Shown: positions 23,031-35,750, numbered from the stretch's first letter. The stretch is 64,000 nt of DNA from Metallyticus violacea (GCA_030762175.1 CM060831.1:6958501-7022500), one strand, 5' to 3'. The notes: a model not told the origin generated them from the sequence alone. Numbers and translations are program-made.

Positions 23031-25375
23031 CGCAATAGAGCAGCTTTCACGTCACAACTACCTGACTGACGGTTAGCTTTCCTCATTTGTTAATCTGTAG
23101 AGTCGTCAATTGAAAAGTGAACGCTAAAGTACAAAGTTTCAACGACCCAAGTACAACAATACGCTATCACAAAAGCAATGTTAATGCTGTCTAGATACTT
23201 TTAGTGCGAAATTTTTTGGGTGGGGGATAAAAGCGCGGGGAACCTTTCATTCCTTATATTAGTGACGGCAATACACTCCAGAAGAAATTTCCTAGCGGGA
23301 ATCAAACAGTTTTCTATCATGGAATTGGAATTCCGCTCCAACAGAATGTGGGTATCTTCTCTGCCATATTTCCTTTCAACCGTTTATAGCAAATATGTCT
23401 CTGCTGGGTGTTGAGAATCGATGCTTAGCCGTTAGCTGTCTACAAGTGCGGAGTAAACCAGGGTACAATTGAGTGGCTGCTTGTAGGGGGGAACTAAGAC
23501 GCACTAGCTAGCAATTGTTGTTATGTGGTGAAGTTGGTACTTGAGGTTAACCCTACCTCCACTCTGCCACCCCAAGTGTTCCTATCACCCTTTGTGTCGA
23601 GGGTGTACTTCACCACCCTACTTGTACAGCTGCCAAGTATAAACATGTTTCTGACATGCTCCCAAAAAGAGCGATTTTGAACATTGAAGCCGCTTATTTG
23701 TTTAAAAGTAAACAGCTTCCCATTTACAACCGTTACATAAAATTATATTTTATTTGTTTTTTAACTTTTTTAACTTATAGCCACACTTTTTTAAGTTTTA
23801 ATCCGTACATAATCTACGTATATGATGATCGCCTTTTACTCTTACGAGGTTTGAAGAAACTATGAGATATGATAAGTTTGCTGTTGGCAATACTGGAAAG
23901 AGCGCGTGATGATTAGTCATCATAGCAGAAGTCAACACATTGCTTGATCAGGTTCCAGTAGATAAGCGGAAGTAACGTAGTGATGCAATACGAACGGAAG
24001 AAAAACTCCATAAACACGATACCTAACTACAAGGTTCAACCGCACTAGTTGATTCGCGCAGGTGTTCACAGCGCTAGTAGTGATGGAATGAAAAGGTAAT
24101 AAACTTATTCACAAGGAAGGTCTATTTTTATTTATAATGTTATCATTTTTGTAACCAAGAAATAAACAGGGCCTTAAAATGCCTGACACAAACGCCAGTG
24201 AACGTGCCTATCTTATGTAGACCTAACCCACGATATCTTTAACCAGCTTAAGTCAAACCAAGACCGGCTCCATTAACCAGACCCCAATGCTGGTATCGAT
24301 AATACACAAAATGACGACGACAGAGTTTCAAGCATTTTGCAGCTTTTAAACACGTGGATTTGTTTATTTGGTTCGTTGCAATTACGTGGTATATTACAGT
24401 GATTTATAGATAGAAGTAAATCTGCAGTACTTTTTATGTTAAAATTGAGGGCCCAGTTGCACTTCTATTAATATCAGTGACCCGCATACTATCATATTTA
24501 AATTTCCCAAAGAGCAGTCATTAAGGGCGGAATGGATGTACAGTATACACCGTACAAATTAAAATTGTAGTATGTATTAACAATTTCGTACCAAAATTTG
24601 TGGTCTGGGAGGATATTTTCCTTGTGCATTTGTCCCTTCACTACCATCGTATGTGGCAGTGAAAAGAAATATCTGGAAGAATGAATGAAGTGGGTTTTGG
24701 AGCGAGATGAAGAGAGTTATAATGAATGGTAGAAGCAGGATATTATAACATGTTTCCACTTCTTTGCTAATGAGGTTAAGAAAAGACAGATACACCCGTT
24801 TATAACTATTGTCAAGGAAGACTATGTCCTTTTCATTAAAATATAGGATGATAAATATAATAGTGTTCCATCTGGGTCGATTAGGTTTAAGGTGTCCAGT
24901 AATTTGGAAGTTGGTGTAGTTTTTAAAGATTTATGCTTCCCTTAGGAGAAGTTCAGTTTGATGTTGGAGTGCAGTGGAAATAAGGTGTTACAATATAACA
25001 GATTGAGCTAATTAAATAATTTAGTGAGTTGCATAGTTAATTACAACAATAAAGATATCTCGCTCATTGAAAAACTGACTTCAATAATAAACGTTGTCAA
25101 GGTAACTTTACCACTAGGTATAGAGCAAGCTGAAAAATAAATGTTGCCTTAGAACAATAGAATCTTTCTCTGCAAATTAAATAGCATTTCAGCAGAGTTC
25201 TTGAAATGAGATGCAACTATTTCTTGTACATACAGAAGGTATGTACACTGTATTTTGCATTGTATTTTCTTTTAGAATAGTTTATTAGTTTATTGGTTTA
25301 GGATGAATAATTTAGAAGAGAATTGTATTTTGAAACATTGTGACACAAGAGAAGGGGAGGGGAGGAAATACTTGG
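23031..25375. other. Long stretch without recognisable features
   Basis: No transposase, reverse transcriptase, SINE or TIR text recognised on either strand. Confidence 0.45.
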
Positions 25376-25905
25376 ATCAATAGAATCAATGAGATTAGGG
25401 GAAAATTGGCTTTAATGTGGTGTGGCACGATTGAGAAAGTAAAGAAAGAGGTTTTTGGAAAGAAATTAAATAAAGAATTGATTATATGGAAAGACAGGAG
25501 ATATTAGGTAGTTTTAGTAGTAAAATCACTGAGTGTTTATAGGGGTCCAAAGGAAATATGGGGCAGGCAGAATTATGTAGATGAAGCTGATAGGTGGTCG
25601 AAGGGAGGGAATTACATGGGCCCGGACAGGGATAGTGAATTTGAAAGGAATAAGAGGGGGTTTAAATATAGAGGAATGTCCGATGTGTGAAATGCAAGAT
25701 AGTTGTTGGCATGCAATTTTGGAATGTAGAGAAACCAAGGAAGTGAGAACAAAACAAAGATCGAGAAGTGGGATAACTTACCAATTGAGATAAGCAGAAA
25801 CAAGTTGGTGAATATGAAAATAAGAAAGAAAATCTTGGAGCTGGGGAATTATTTAGGTAGGGTTAAAAGAAAATGGTTGAAGAAAATAGGCAAAAAGTGA
25901 GAAAT
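25376..25905 (+). pseudogene. LINE ORF2 C-terminal end
   Basis: The frame at 25581-25793 reads ARTGIVNLKGIRGG and CPMCEMQDSCWHAILECRET. This is the cysteine-rich C-terminal motif (CxxC, then H, then C) found after the reverse transcriptase domain of many non-LTR elements. After a frame change it continues IEISRNKLVNMKIRKKILEL and GNYLGRVKRKW to about 25900. The same motif recurs at 35760-36180, 38419 and 58806, so related LINEs have inserted repeatedly. The reverse transcriptase core is absent. Confidence 0.72.
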
Positions 25906-26560
25906 TAATTGTGGTAGGAACATAATTTAAGATGGTTTTTGATTGTGTAAATTTTTAGATGGAAGTTGTCTGATAGTTGAGTAACCGTAAGGTTGCAACT
26001 ATTCGGGTCACTTGATAACACAGCAACTAGGGAAGATTCATTAGACTGATTATGGTTGTATTTTCTTGTATGATTGAGCGATTGTAAAAAGAGTACTGTG
26101 GAAGCTTGTATTATTAAGTGGAAATAGATTCAATTCAATACATTAGTTTGATTAAATTTGTTTGTTCTACTTGTAGAGGGAAGTAATTATATTTAAACGG
26201 CTAATTTTATATTTGCATGGCTTTACAGAAGACAAAAGTCAAATCTGTACATAGATGAGTTTTTAAACGATCTATTAATTTTGCAAGGCAATAAATTTAC
26301 TGAATATAATGAAAAATGCTTGATTAAGTTATTCTTATTTATGCATGTTGTTGGTCTTATAATTATTGTTATTTCATTATTTATTGCACTGAAGTAAACG
26401 TAATATTTCAGTATTTTTATTTTATTTAAATATTACTAAGTATATAAAAATTACAATATGGCCCGGTTCTAACCCAGGTTCTATTCCAGGCCAATATTTT
26501 AACTCAGTCCAACATAAAAAAATAATTAACACACTAATCTACACCATTCAAGTAACTATA
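25906..26560. other. AT-rich stretch without recognisable features
   Basis: Possibly includes LINE 3' untranslated sequence just after 25905. Nothing defined beyond that. Confidence 0.4.
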
Positions 26561-26564
26561 TTTA

Positions 26565-26850
26565 ACCGCCACGGGTGCCCGAGGTCGTTAAGGCACGGAC
26601 TCGTGAGCGGGAGATCTGGGGTTCGATTCCCACCAGGACCGACCTCCCTGACTGGAGGCCAGGTTTTGCTCAGTCCTCATAAATGGCAAATGCCGGGGAG
26701 GTATCCTAAACTTAGGCCTGGAACTCTTCCTTTCTTAAAAAAAAATCCTTTCCCAATTTATCATTTCATCTCATGTACACTCAGTGTCCACCGCCTGTTG
26801 TGCCTCACCCAGTAGTAAAAACGGACATTAAACACCATTAAAAAAACCGT
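26565..26850 (+). repeat. SINE3 (tRNA-derived)
   Basis: The head gggtgcccgaggtcgttaag supplies the A box, and ggggttcgattcccaccagg the B box near 26610-26640. The body then has ccaggttttgctcagtcctc, aaatgccggggaggtat, cctaaacttaggcctggaac, tcatttcatctcatgtaca, gtgtccaccgcctg and an attaaacaccatt end. The head resembles a class II (Leu/Ser-like) tRNA with its anticodon arm altered. Four copies occur in the window and this one is among the most complete. Confidence 0.9.
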
Positions 26851-27599
26851 TTGTTGAGACCCAGTCTTTGGGTAATGGGTAGCAGATGATTAACCATTTT
26901 CTGTACAGGATGATTGCATACAAGCGGAATTCATATTACTTTATACTTCGTTTACATATGAGAAACCTTGCTTATTAACAATTTTAGATTTTTAAAAACC
27001 ATCGAAACACTTTCTAGTGATAAATAATGTACTGTAAACTTATTGCGTAAAGTTTCGTGTTTGCTATCGGCAGTAGGAGGGCGACGATGGCTGATATTTT
27101 TTCTGCATTGGGGTATGAGTAATGGAGTGGAGGAGACAGTTTCTCTACTACTGCTATGATGACATTAACCTTTCGGACAACAACAGGTACACATTTACAA
27201 TAAACTTCATAATGCATTCTAGTGCATTATTTGCACGCCTACTATTACACAATATAAACTAAGATGCCATGTGACACTTTAACTTTGATTTATTGCCATG
27301 CGTACTTTTGGCACTAAAGCACATAACTAATATTTTGTTAATGAAGATTAGTTGCTACAGAAGAAGATTGTGCGCAAAATGTTCTATCCCTTTCACTGAA
27401 CAGCTTTCTCTTGTGCACAATAACGAACAGCAAGTGCAAACTTACGGTGCGCGACGTTTATCTAGTAAAAAGACCACATGAAAATTTTAAAAGAACGGCA
27501 GTCTTAAAGAAAGCGGAATGAACGTAAAAAGTTCGTCTAGTAAAGTTGAAAAAGCGCCTGCAAATAAGATTATATAACACGATATGGGTATATATATGG

Positions 27600-27643
<44 letters not shown>

Positions 27644-27774
27644 CATTTTAGGAATATTTTGAGGTTAGAAAAGAAATATCACATTGCGAAAGCTAGTAAA
27701 ATTCTGAAGAAAGATATCAGATGCAGAGAAACGGTTAGAAATATAGTGAAGAACACTGAATTTAATTTCAAAGT
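26851..27774. other. Stretch with one microsatellite
   Basis: A (TA)n run lies at 27604-27640. No other feature recognised. Confidence 0.45.
27604..27640. repeat. (TA)n microsatellite
   Basis: About 18 TA units after tgtg. Confidence 0.97.
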
Positions 27775-28056
27775 GTCGGTCCTGGTGGAGTAGAGGTTAC
27801 CATACTTGCCTCCTAAACCCAAGATCGCGGGTTCGAACCTGGCCAGGAACGATGGATTTTTTTCGGGCGTAAAAATTCTAAGTATGGCTTCCTTCGGAAG
27901 GGAAGTAAAGCCGTGGGTTCCGTGTCGTACATTTACGGCACGAAAAAGAACCTCAAGCCTGAAAGAGAGGCCTCTGAACAAAATTTGTCGGCCGTTTCAC
28001 GCCCCGAGTTGAATGGGACGCTGATGACCTGAGCTGTTAAAGAGCGTTCATAAATA
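27775..28056 (+). repeat. SINE1, well-preserved copy
   Basis: Head gtcggtcctggtggagtaga, A box region tggagtagagg, B box gggttcgaacctgg near 27828-27845. The full body follows: ttttttcgggcgtaaaaatt, agtatggcttccttcggaag, gaagtaaagccgtggg, tcgtacatttacggcacg, aaagaacctcaagcctgaaa, aaatttgtcggccgtttcac, gaatgggacgctgatgacct and aaagagcgtt, ending in a short taaataaat tail. A possible 7-bp TSD, ttcaaag, flanks it at 27767-27773 and 28062-28068. Good reference copy for the family. Confidence 0.93.
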
Positions 28057-28161
28057 AATCATTCAAAGCATGTAAAAATATGACAACCATGTTATGTTAT
28101 GCGAACGCTCTGATACAGTAGCTCAAAGAGCAACGTTTCTTAAAGTACTTAGAACAATTGA

Positions 28162-28162
28162 A

Positions 28163-28215
<53 letters not shown>
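28162..28215. repeat. (AAT)n microsatellite
   Basis: About 18 AAT units directly beside the left TIR of the next mariner. Confidence 0.97.
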
Positions 28216-28216
<1 letters not shown>

Positions 28217-28217
<1 letters not shown>

Positions 28218-29420
28218 GGAGCGTTCTAAAAGTTCTCGCCTTTAACCAGGAAAACATAAGATTGAAGGGAACTGTTTCCCCTCTCCAACATAGTCACCTT
28301 GTAAATAAATGCATATAGTATAACGAATTTCCAACATTTTAAAACTTTCAGTGAAATAAGATTTGTCCAGCTTGTAATAAGCGTCTATTTCGGCTTAAAA
28401 CTCATCATTTGATGTTTCCCCCTGTAATTTCTTCAGGTTTGAGAACAAAAAGTAATCGCCTGAAGCCGGGAATGTGGCGGATGTGGAAGCAACGGTCATG
28501 TAGTTTTGCAGCAACAATAGCACACGTTTGAGAAGGCGCATTATCGTGAAGAAAGTGAATTTTCTTCTTCGTAATGTATGGACGTTTAGCCTTAACAGCA
28601 TCTTTCAGTTGGTCCATTAGTGAAGCGCAATACTCTCCGGAAATGGTTCTGCCCTTCTGGAGGTCGTCTACGAGCACCACACCATGAGAATCCCAGAAAA
28701 CCGTCTTGCCTTTTCCTGCAGATGGAATCGTTTTTGCTTTCTTTGGTGCACTTTCACCTGTTGCCACTCACTGTTTGGACTGCTGCTTCGTCTCTGGAGT
28801 GTAGAGATGAATCCATGTCACCTACTGATATGAAACGTCAGAGAAGGTCACTGTAATTTCCATTAAGCAAGTATAAACACTCTTGCGAAATGTTCATTCC
28901 AAAGCGTTTTAGTCCATTGTTAACAAACGCGGCACCCACTGAATGAAAGGATTTCTCATATCTAAAACTTTGTGAAAATGTGGTTAACACTGCCTATCGA
29001 GGTCTTTGCGATGTCAGCCAACTCGCGTACCTTCAATCACATTTGTCACAATCTCATCGATCGTAGCAGTTTTGGGATGCCCTGAGCAACCATCATCTTG
29101 AATGCAAGTACGACACGCTTAAATTCAGCAGTTTACTTTTTAATCGTCGAAATCGTCGTAAAGAAAGGGGCAGAATCCTTTAATGTGGAATATTCCTTTT
29201 GTATTTATGTTGCGGTTAAACCGTTCAAAACGAAATACTTTATCAAATCTCATATTTCAGATTTATCCATTTTGTAGAAAATGTTAACACTAGTTTGTTT
29301 ATGATCATCACAAACAAGTGAGTACACTTACGCGTATGAAACTTTACAGCACGTCTTCTAAATGATGATACTTAACTGTCATAGTAATTTGGCTATCAGG
29401 CTGAACTTTTAGAATACCGT
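28217..29420 (-). mobile_element. Mariner transposon with both TIRs, decayed transposase
   Basis: The left end agcgttctaaaagttctcgc (28220) and the right end, read inverted as ggtattctaaaagttcagcc (29418 downwards), are imperfect TIRs about 1.2 kb apart. The minus strand encodes transposase pieces. GESAPKKAKTIPSAGKGKTV, FWDSHGVVLVDDLQKGRTIS, DAVKAKRPYITKKKIHFLHD and NAPSQT lie in one 120-codon frame (28405-28767). After a frameshift the third-Asp region reads ASGDYFLFSNLKKLQGE (about 28420-28470). Second and third catalytic Asp are therefore both present but in different frames. The N-terminal part (28800-29350) is hard to read. Inactive. Confidence 0.85.
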
Positions 29421-29534
29421 CAGTGTATGGATTCACATCCGCTATATAGTTTCCAAGTTTTGGCAGAATTACGAGTTCCAGGAGTAAACGAGAGTCTCGA
29501 ACAGCGCCGCCTTTTTATTATCGTCCATACTGCT

Positions 29535-29745
29535 TAGGAGATGGCAGGTGACAGCCTCGTTTATGATTCAAAATCTCCAACTTTTCATTATTACAAACAA
29601 ATGAACCATGAAAATTATTTTAAATGGGTGAAACATCAATTCATATCTGAACTGCCGCAATGGAGTACTGTTGTTCTTGACATTTCTCCATATTACAACA
29701 AGCAAGAGGACAAAGTGGCCCGGACGAACATCAAATAATGTAATA
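29535..29745 (+). pseudogene. DDE transposase fragment (Tc1/mariner superfamily, DDE_3-like)
   Basis: A frame at 29541-29738 reads SKSPTFHYYKQMNHENYFKW then VKHQFISELPQWSTVVLDIS and PYYN. This follows the arthropod pattern DYHxEMNxxNFxKWxxxxLxPNLPPNSVIVxDNAPYHN. The segment includes the second catalytic Asp in VVLDISPYYN, where the usual VMDNAPYH has lost its Asn. Only about 65 residues are clear; continuation after the stop at 29738 is not convincing. It is neither of the classical mariner families seen elsewhere in the window. Confidence 0.72.
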
Positions 29746-30440
29746 TACAAACATGAGTATGAGACAATATCTGAAATGACAAAGACATGTAACATTAAGC
29801 AAATAACAGCTGTTAGTGCCTCTTAGGCAGCACCCAAGTGCCAAAAGAGTTTGATAGATGCGAGTTAAACAGCTCAGCATTTCTGTTAGGCAGTCCGTTT
29901 ACTTAACTTTGTCACGTTCTGTACCGCTATTTATGCGAACTAAAGAAAAGTAATTTTAAAACGGAATTGATGCTGCAGGTGGCAATTCCGCGCTATTGTG
30001 CTCACGTGGCCACGTGCAGAAACCAGAATATACGTTTGGCCAATTTCCATAGATAATTGCTTGCAATCAATTACCAGAAATTGGATACACGACCCATCTG
30101 TTGTTAGATGTAGCGCACTGGGGCTTGACAAACGCGAAGTGTAATGAAACAGATGATTGGCAAATATTTCTTATATTTGGCAATTACCATCAGTACAGTA
30201 GCAAATTTCACTGTGCATTACCTTGTTGTCGAAGGAGTATGAGGTGGTTATATAAACTATTACCAGTATATATGCCAGTATTCTTTTAACATTAGCAAAT
30301 CGAGCTAGCTGATATTTTTAGCTGTAAGGCCGTGGTCCAACGGGATACGGTGGACATAATCAGCGTGTGTTCGACTTAATCTTTTCACTGACTTCATTCA
30401 TGGGATGTGAGACGATATGCACGACTATATTCATTAGTTA
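29746..30440. other. Stretch without firm features
   Basis: A tRNA-Arg-like scrap may lie at 30327-30385 (ggccgtggtccaacgggata, then gtgttcgactta). It is too degraded to call. Nothing else recognised. Confidence 0.4.
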
Positions 30441-30444
30441 AGTT

Positions 30445-30560
30445 ACAAATCGATGTAAAAGTTACAGTAACAAGAACAAATGTCAAAAAACTTTTTCTCT
30501 CATCATAATCTCCCTGTAGATTGAGGCACTTGTCCCATCGCTTCACAAATTCTAACCTGT
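30445..30560 (-). pseudogene. Mariner transposase C-terminal scrap
   Basis: The minus strand reads EFVKRWDKCLNLQGDYDERK over 30495-30555, the standard mariner C-terminal motif (RWxKCxxLxGDYxE). No further mariner sequence is adjacent; on the right the sequence is a T run and then Tc1-like sequence. Confidence 0.65.
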
Positions 30561-30599
30561 ACCATAAAATTGTAACTTTTTTTTTTTAATTATATAGTT

Positions 30600-31612
30600 G
30601 TAACATGAATTTTGTATCATAGTAGTTATGTTTGGTTAGATTACCAGTGTTTAAGCAAGGTATTCACTTTTGCTGCCCTATGACATGGTGTGGAGTGATT
30701 CTGGAAATTGCAATTTTCTGGCGATACAAACTGCTCCACAATTGTTCACATTGAACTTTTTCTTAAAATTATTATGTATGCATCTGCACTTACTGTTCCC
30801 TCAACAAAATGTAATACACCCACTCCTTTGTGGGAATACAACCTCAGACCACACATTTTCGGGGAACTTCACTGTTGAGTCCAAACATTCTGGCAGAAAA
30901 ATTTCACAGCTACGACAACGGACAAACACTTTCCATCGTTTCCTAAATTTTTATTCATCTGAGAAGATGACTTCACTCCAACCTCTTCAATCCAATGGGC
31001 AATATTCGTTAACCCATTCTAGTCGAGATTTCTTCATTTTAATTGTCAAAGTGGCTTCTTCCGTGGCCGTCTGGCAGGTTGAGTGATTTTTGAAAGTCTG
31101 CATCTGATGGTTACACTAGAAATTTCTTACCATACGCCGGTTTTTCAGACAGATCCGCTTCAAAACGCGGTCATTAACAGCAGCAGAAGACATTTGTCTG
31201 CCTCTTCCTTTAATTCTTTCCAAATCCCCAGTTTTCTTGTATTTAGCCAATAAACTTGACACAATGGACTGGTTAAATTCTATCTTTGATGCAACATGTC
31301 GAGTAGAAAGACCCTCAGAAGCTCATGCAACAATTTAAACTCTTTTTACGAGCAGTTAATTCAATTCCTTTGTCCATTTTGTGCAGCTGTTATTAAACAC
31401 GCATTACTAACTACTACATTAAAACCAACAATAAAGGCAGTAGTATCACAACACTGGATAATGTTTAGAAGTTCTGTTGCATACAACAATGCATAATCAC
31501 TTATAAATAAAACAAAACTGAAATAATGAGTCCATTGTTGACATTAAATAAGGTGCTATGATATAAAAAGTGTATAGGTGATGCAATAATTTTTTCCAGT
31601 GCTGTAACAACG
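30600..31612 (-). pseudogene. Tc1-like transposase remnant
   Basis: On the minus strand the outer end near 31612 reads tacagcactggaaaaaatta, a Tc1-type TIR beginning. Further in, HTH text is broken. Then TATEEATLTIKMKKSRLEWV and EVIFSDE (about 31000-31095) give the first catalytic Asp. KVFVRCRSCEIFLPECLDST follows, then NCNFQNHSTPCHRAAKV near 30665-30720, where the expected FQQDGAPCH has lost its Asp. The third catalytic residue and the other TIR are gone. Many stops and frame changes. Confidence 0.78.
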
Positions 31613-33439
31613 TTCTTGAGCCCTAAAGAGTCTCATTATGTCTGTACCGAAAAGGTCAATTCATAGTAACTTCAGACAAGAGGTGAAAATACCATCCGAA
31701 TACATCAAGGACTCGTAATGTGACTCTCTGCCTCTGGCAAGGATATGAAATAATGCATGCCCTGTGGCAGAGTAATGCGGCTGGCAAAACAGTAAAGTCC
31801 TGAATAATTCACCGCGCACTCCGTTGGATGTGTGTAACACTTCTCCCAAAGGTGGCAACCTCAAGTACATACGTCCTTGGCTTCCTAAAATGTGAGCGGA
31901 AACATGCATAGGATGTCTGCAGTGTGCTTGGCAGGCACAACACCGCGGGCAGGATACAGTCCATCAAATAGCGATGCCTTGAACGTTTAGAAGCCAGCAG
32001 TCAAGAGTAACAACCGCTTAAGCAAAATGTTAGCCCCTTGATACGTACAATGAAAGGTTCAATTGAAATATGCAGATCCTTCAGTTCATAAAATGACACA
32101 TTCTGGATAGTTGCATGCAATTTCAATTAAACCAACGTGACTGAATTTGAAAAAGTTTATACTGTGACATATCGGGGGGGGGGGGGCGCAATAGTGAAAA
32201 TTGTGCGTTAATAACGGGTCTTAATAATTAAATTACTAGTAATGAGACCCATCCCGCAAGAATTTGAATAGATCATACACATGCAGTGCATAATGTTTTA
32301 CTTGGCAGCCAACTCTCCAGCATCCAACTTTACCCACGTGCGGGTTTTGCTGTCATTGTTCAACTGGGATTATTCACGTCGTCACAGTTACCAGTTCATT
32401 ATCCTGTGTAGCGAATGAATTAAGTCCTATTTCAGCAAGAGATACTGGGTTCAAAGTCCGTGGAAATGGATTAAGAGAAGAGCAAAGCGGTCCAGGAAAC
32501 ATCACCTAAACTTCTTAACAAGACTACACAGCAAGGGATGAACTTCCAACTCTTTATTTCACTGCGCTGTTTCAGCGTACGCATGCTATGTCATCATTAA
32601 TCATCAACGCGAATTATTTCGCATCGTTGACTTAGGTGTCTGCGAGCACACACAACAACGGCACCCTCTTTAGACTGTATCTCCATCGACCAGTTGTGAG
32701 CCACGGGTCGCACACTGCGATATTTCATACGTGAACATCGAATTGCGCCTGATAACCAGCGTCGAAGTTAACGTGTAGGCTAAAAACCTGGGTAATTTAT
32801 ATTTTATTATACAGCCTGTCTGTCTACCGTCGATAGCTTAATTGCTTCCTGAAACTCTGACAAATATCAACTTATTTAGTACTGAGGGAACTGAATCTTA
32901 CATTTCCCATTGAATTACAAAGAATATTTCACTTATGTAACGTCATCTTAAAATCGACCAATGAAAAGAAACAAATTTTGAATTCTGACCAATCACAAAT
33001 TGTCCAAAAAATTATCAAGTTAGTTTTATCATGCGACGTGCATTCGTCTTGTGTTCAGTGTAGCCAACTATATACGTCCACTATATAATTCCTGAGCACG
33101 CATCATTGACCACATTTCTGTGTTTTCATTACTTGTAAATTTAACTAACTTAAGGTGCATTCATTCAAGTAATTGTTTTTGCGTATTCATCCAAACAGTC
33201 TGAAATCATTTTATAAATTATGTAACAATATCTACCTAAGCAACCATAATTCTTAATAAACGCATTGTTCAGCATGGTAAAATGCTTTCTCTGCTTTGTT
33301 TTTCTCATTTGGTATTAGTAAATCAAAACGTAGGGACAACCGTAACAGTCCATTTTCGTCTATTTCATTCTCCGGCTCCTGAATAGCTATGTGTTCATGG
33401 GTAAGTATAACATTTTATACAATTGCTAATCTGTGATGA

Positions 33440-33479
<40 letters not shown>

Positions 33480-33899
33480 ATGCTTTTATTTTTATTCTAT
33501 GCATGAAGTAGTCTTAACTCCATATTTAGCTCTTCTCTATTGGCATTATTAACAATCGATCTTCCTCTATTGCTAGATGGTTTGAAAAGGTTAAGTATTC
33601 ATAATACAAATATAAAATTATAACAATATTGTAAGCCAAGTTTAGGGGTATTTTACATTTAAATTCTTATTTATTCGCACAATAATCCTATGAATATCAC
33701 TCGAGGGTCTGAGTGAGTGAATTTATCGACAATCTCAGATCCTCTTGTGATAATTTGTTATTCTTTTGAGAGAGCTCATACTTCTTTCGGAGGAAAGTTG
33801 TAACAGGAAATGGATATGTAACGTTATTTCTCTATAGATGGTCATTAATTAGAAATTTCAGATGGTTCGTAGACAATTAATTCTTTACTAATCTACATG
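31613..33899. other. Long stretch without recognisable features
   Basis: A 10-12 nt G run lies at about 32176-32187 and a (TA)n at 33445-33477. No transposon or host-gene motif recognised. Confidence 0.45.
33445..33477. repeat. (TA)n microsatellite
   Basis: About 16 TA units. Confidence 0.97.
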
Positions 33900-34300
33900 C
33901 AAATAATATACTTATAATTACTTTTCTAATCGTTCTTTGTTTAAAAATATACGACACATTTCTGAAGAAAATAATATCTTTGTCGTTATATACGTCCATC
34001 TTTGTTAAAGGAGTTTTTTGCCACAGTGAAAGAAGATAATGTAGTTTCCAGATATCGCCAAAATTCCTCCCTAAGAGGCCATTTTCCAAATTCTAAACAT
34101 TGTGGCGAGTGTACTGGAGACTCCTAACCAAGATGGTAAACGGCTTTACGACTCACCTTAGCTGCATGTGGTTTTTCATTATCACGCAAAACAATGACAC
34201 TTTGCGATACTCGAGTGGCAGCATTCTTCCAAACACAGAGCATAATTCATTTGGTACAGTAGTGGTTTCGGTTGTCCGGGGACAGATTCATGCATAGGCT
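33900..34300 (-). pseudogene. Possible mariner transposase fragment
   Basis: The minus strand reads VIVLRDNEKPHAAKVSRKAV near 34145-34205, resembling the VLHDNARPHxAKxT block with the second catalytic Asp. After it come LxxESPVHSP and REEFWRYLE near 34045-34130, in the place of the third-Asp region. The expected SPDLAPSD is not readable. I call it only because the order and spacing fit a mauritiana-like mariner. Confidence 0.38.
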
Positions 34301-34639
34301 GTAAATAAGCAATTATGGCGTCTTGGAGTGTCGTAGAAAATTCATTTCTCATCGCACGATATCAGCAGACTATCAAGAAAGGGATCCAATCGTTTACGTG
34401 ACAACGACGACACACAGGAATCTCCATATTGCCTCTTAATTTTTCGATAAATATCTGTTGGTTTCTCGCTCTCATTACCCTCCCTCCCTCCCTCCAAAAA
34501 AAATCGGAGAATTGCTCGCTGCTCCTCCCTCGTGCATTTTTCAATGAGTCATCTTGTTATGGTTGCTTACGTCACCTTTTCCAAGATGTCGCGCGCTGGT
34601 TGCTCCATCAGAAGGGTACAGATATCAGCTATTTACATG

Positions 34640-34830
34640 TGTGCTCGCGAACTGTAGCAGCACTGAGGTATGGAGAAAAAAGTGTCTGCTGCCTTCCTTT
34701 ACTGACTCTAACAGAGGGCAAGGGGCATGTTGGGCGCTGCTGGCTGGCAAGAATGAGGAGTAGATAGGCAAATTCATGTCGAAGGTGAGACAGCTCAGGT
34801 GTGAAAAGGTTGAAAACCTGGCGAGGAGCG
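34640..34830 (+). repeat. LINE 3' fragment (paired with 36085-36180)
   Basis: The segment 34730-34825 matches 36080-36180 in the same orientation (gggcgctgctggctggcaag against gggctttgctggcagacaag; gtgagacagctcaggt and gaaaaggttgaaa in both). Translated across a frame change it reads GKFMSKVRQLRCEK against GKFLRKVRQLRSEK. This is the basic tail after the cysteine motif of the LINE at 35760. Confidence 0.6.
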
Positions 34831-35750
34831 GGGAGGGGGGGGTACTAAACTGAGGTAAAATGTATGTACAGATAATACTGCATTCAATTACTCTGCTGAT
34901 AACGGGGAAGGGTTTATAGTTCTGGATGTTTATATTAAACTATTATTATTTATTTAAGTAATGTACGTTTTGTGTATTATCAAAGGCGGAGGACCCGTGC
35001 AAAGTTTGCAAAGCCAGTATTATGTATGTAAATATGAACAAATATACTCAAAACATTAATTCATTATTTATACTTGTGCAACGCTCTACTACATTATTCG
35101 GAACATTGTCTCATAAATTAAGGTTACTTTTTGATTGAGTCTCTAAATTTCTACATTTACTGTAGATTTCAAATGGGTAATTTGTTTAAATTGCTGAAAG
35201 CATTATCTGCCCAAGTACGTAAACAATACAGAAATTAAAAAATATTCCATCCTCAATAATTAAAGTTTTTGCCTAAAGATGATATGTATTTTTTAAAGCT
35301 ATACTTCCATGCTGTTGCAAGAATGCAATTTTATATTCTTTAACCGTTTCAGAACAGACTTACTATTCATACAGCGTCAAGTTGAAAGTCAGTTTTGATT
35401 TATATCGAACAACTCGCAGTAACTGCCGTCTTCTGCTTCTTTTTCCTTTAGAACAATGGCTAAAGTATTTCAATGGTTTCCATAGTCTTGCTACAGTAAC
35501 AAAAAACCTCCATTATCTGGACCAGGTTTAATAACCTCAATTCATCTCAAATATTTTTTCTCTTTGTTTTACTTTTTCGATCTGCAGACGCGGCCCTAGG
35601 ATATTCCATTTCTGCAACTACGTCCCATACAAGAAACAGAACAATTCAGCGTACTGAACATGCAAACCGAACAATAAGCTTCGGAGATACTGAACATCTT
35701 TTAAAATCATTTTATATTTTAATACGAGGGTATTCGATAACATTGTTCTC
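34831..35750. other. AT-rich stretch without recognisable features
   Basis: A TIR-like string atacgagggtattcgataac stands alone at 35722-35741. No mariner follows it. Confidence 0.45.

Noticed and set aside
27775..27848. tRNA-like sequence with A and B boxes, possible functional tRNA gene
   Set aside because: It is the head of SINE1. The same head recurs with the same body in about eleven places, and the anticodon arm and acceptor ends do not form a proper tRNA. The same reasoning applies to the SINE2, SINE3 and SINE4 heads.
28094..28318. Frame with a poly-Asn tract
   Set aside because: The Asn run is only the AAT microsatellite read as codons, with no supporting sequence on either side.
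30327..30385. tRNA-Arg-like string
   Set aside because: The A-box and B-box parts are recognisable, but the anticodon arm is missing and no body follows. Probably an old scrap, below the level I would call.
35722..35745. TIR-like atacgagggtattcgataac
   Set aside because: There is no partner end and no mariner coding text within 1.5 kb on either side. The adjoining sequence is a LINE remnant.
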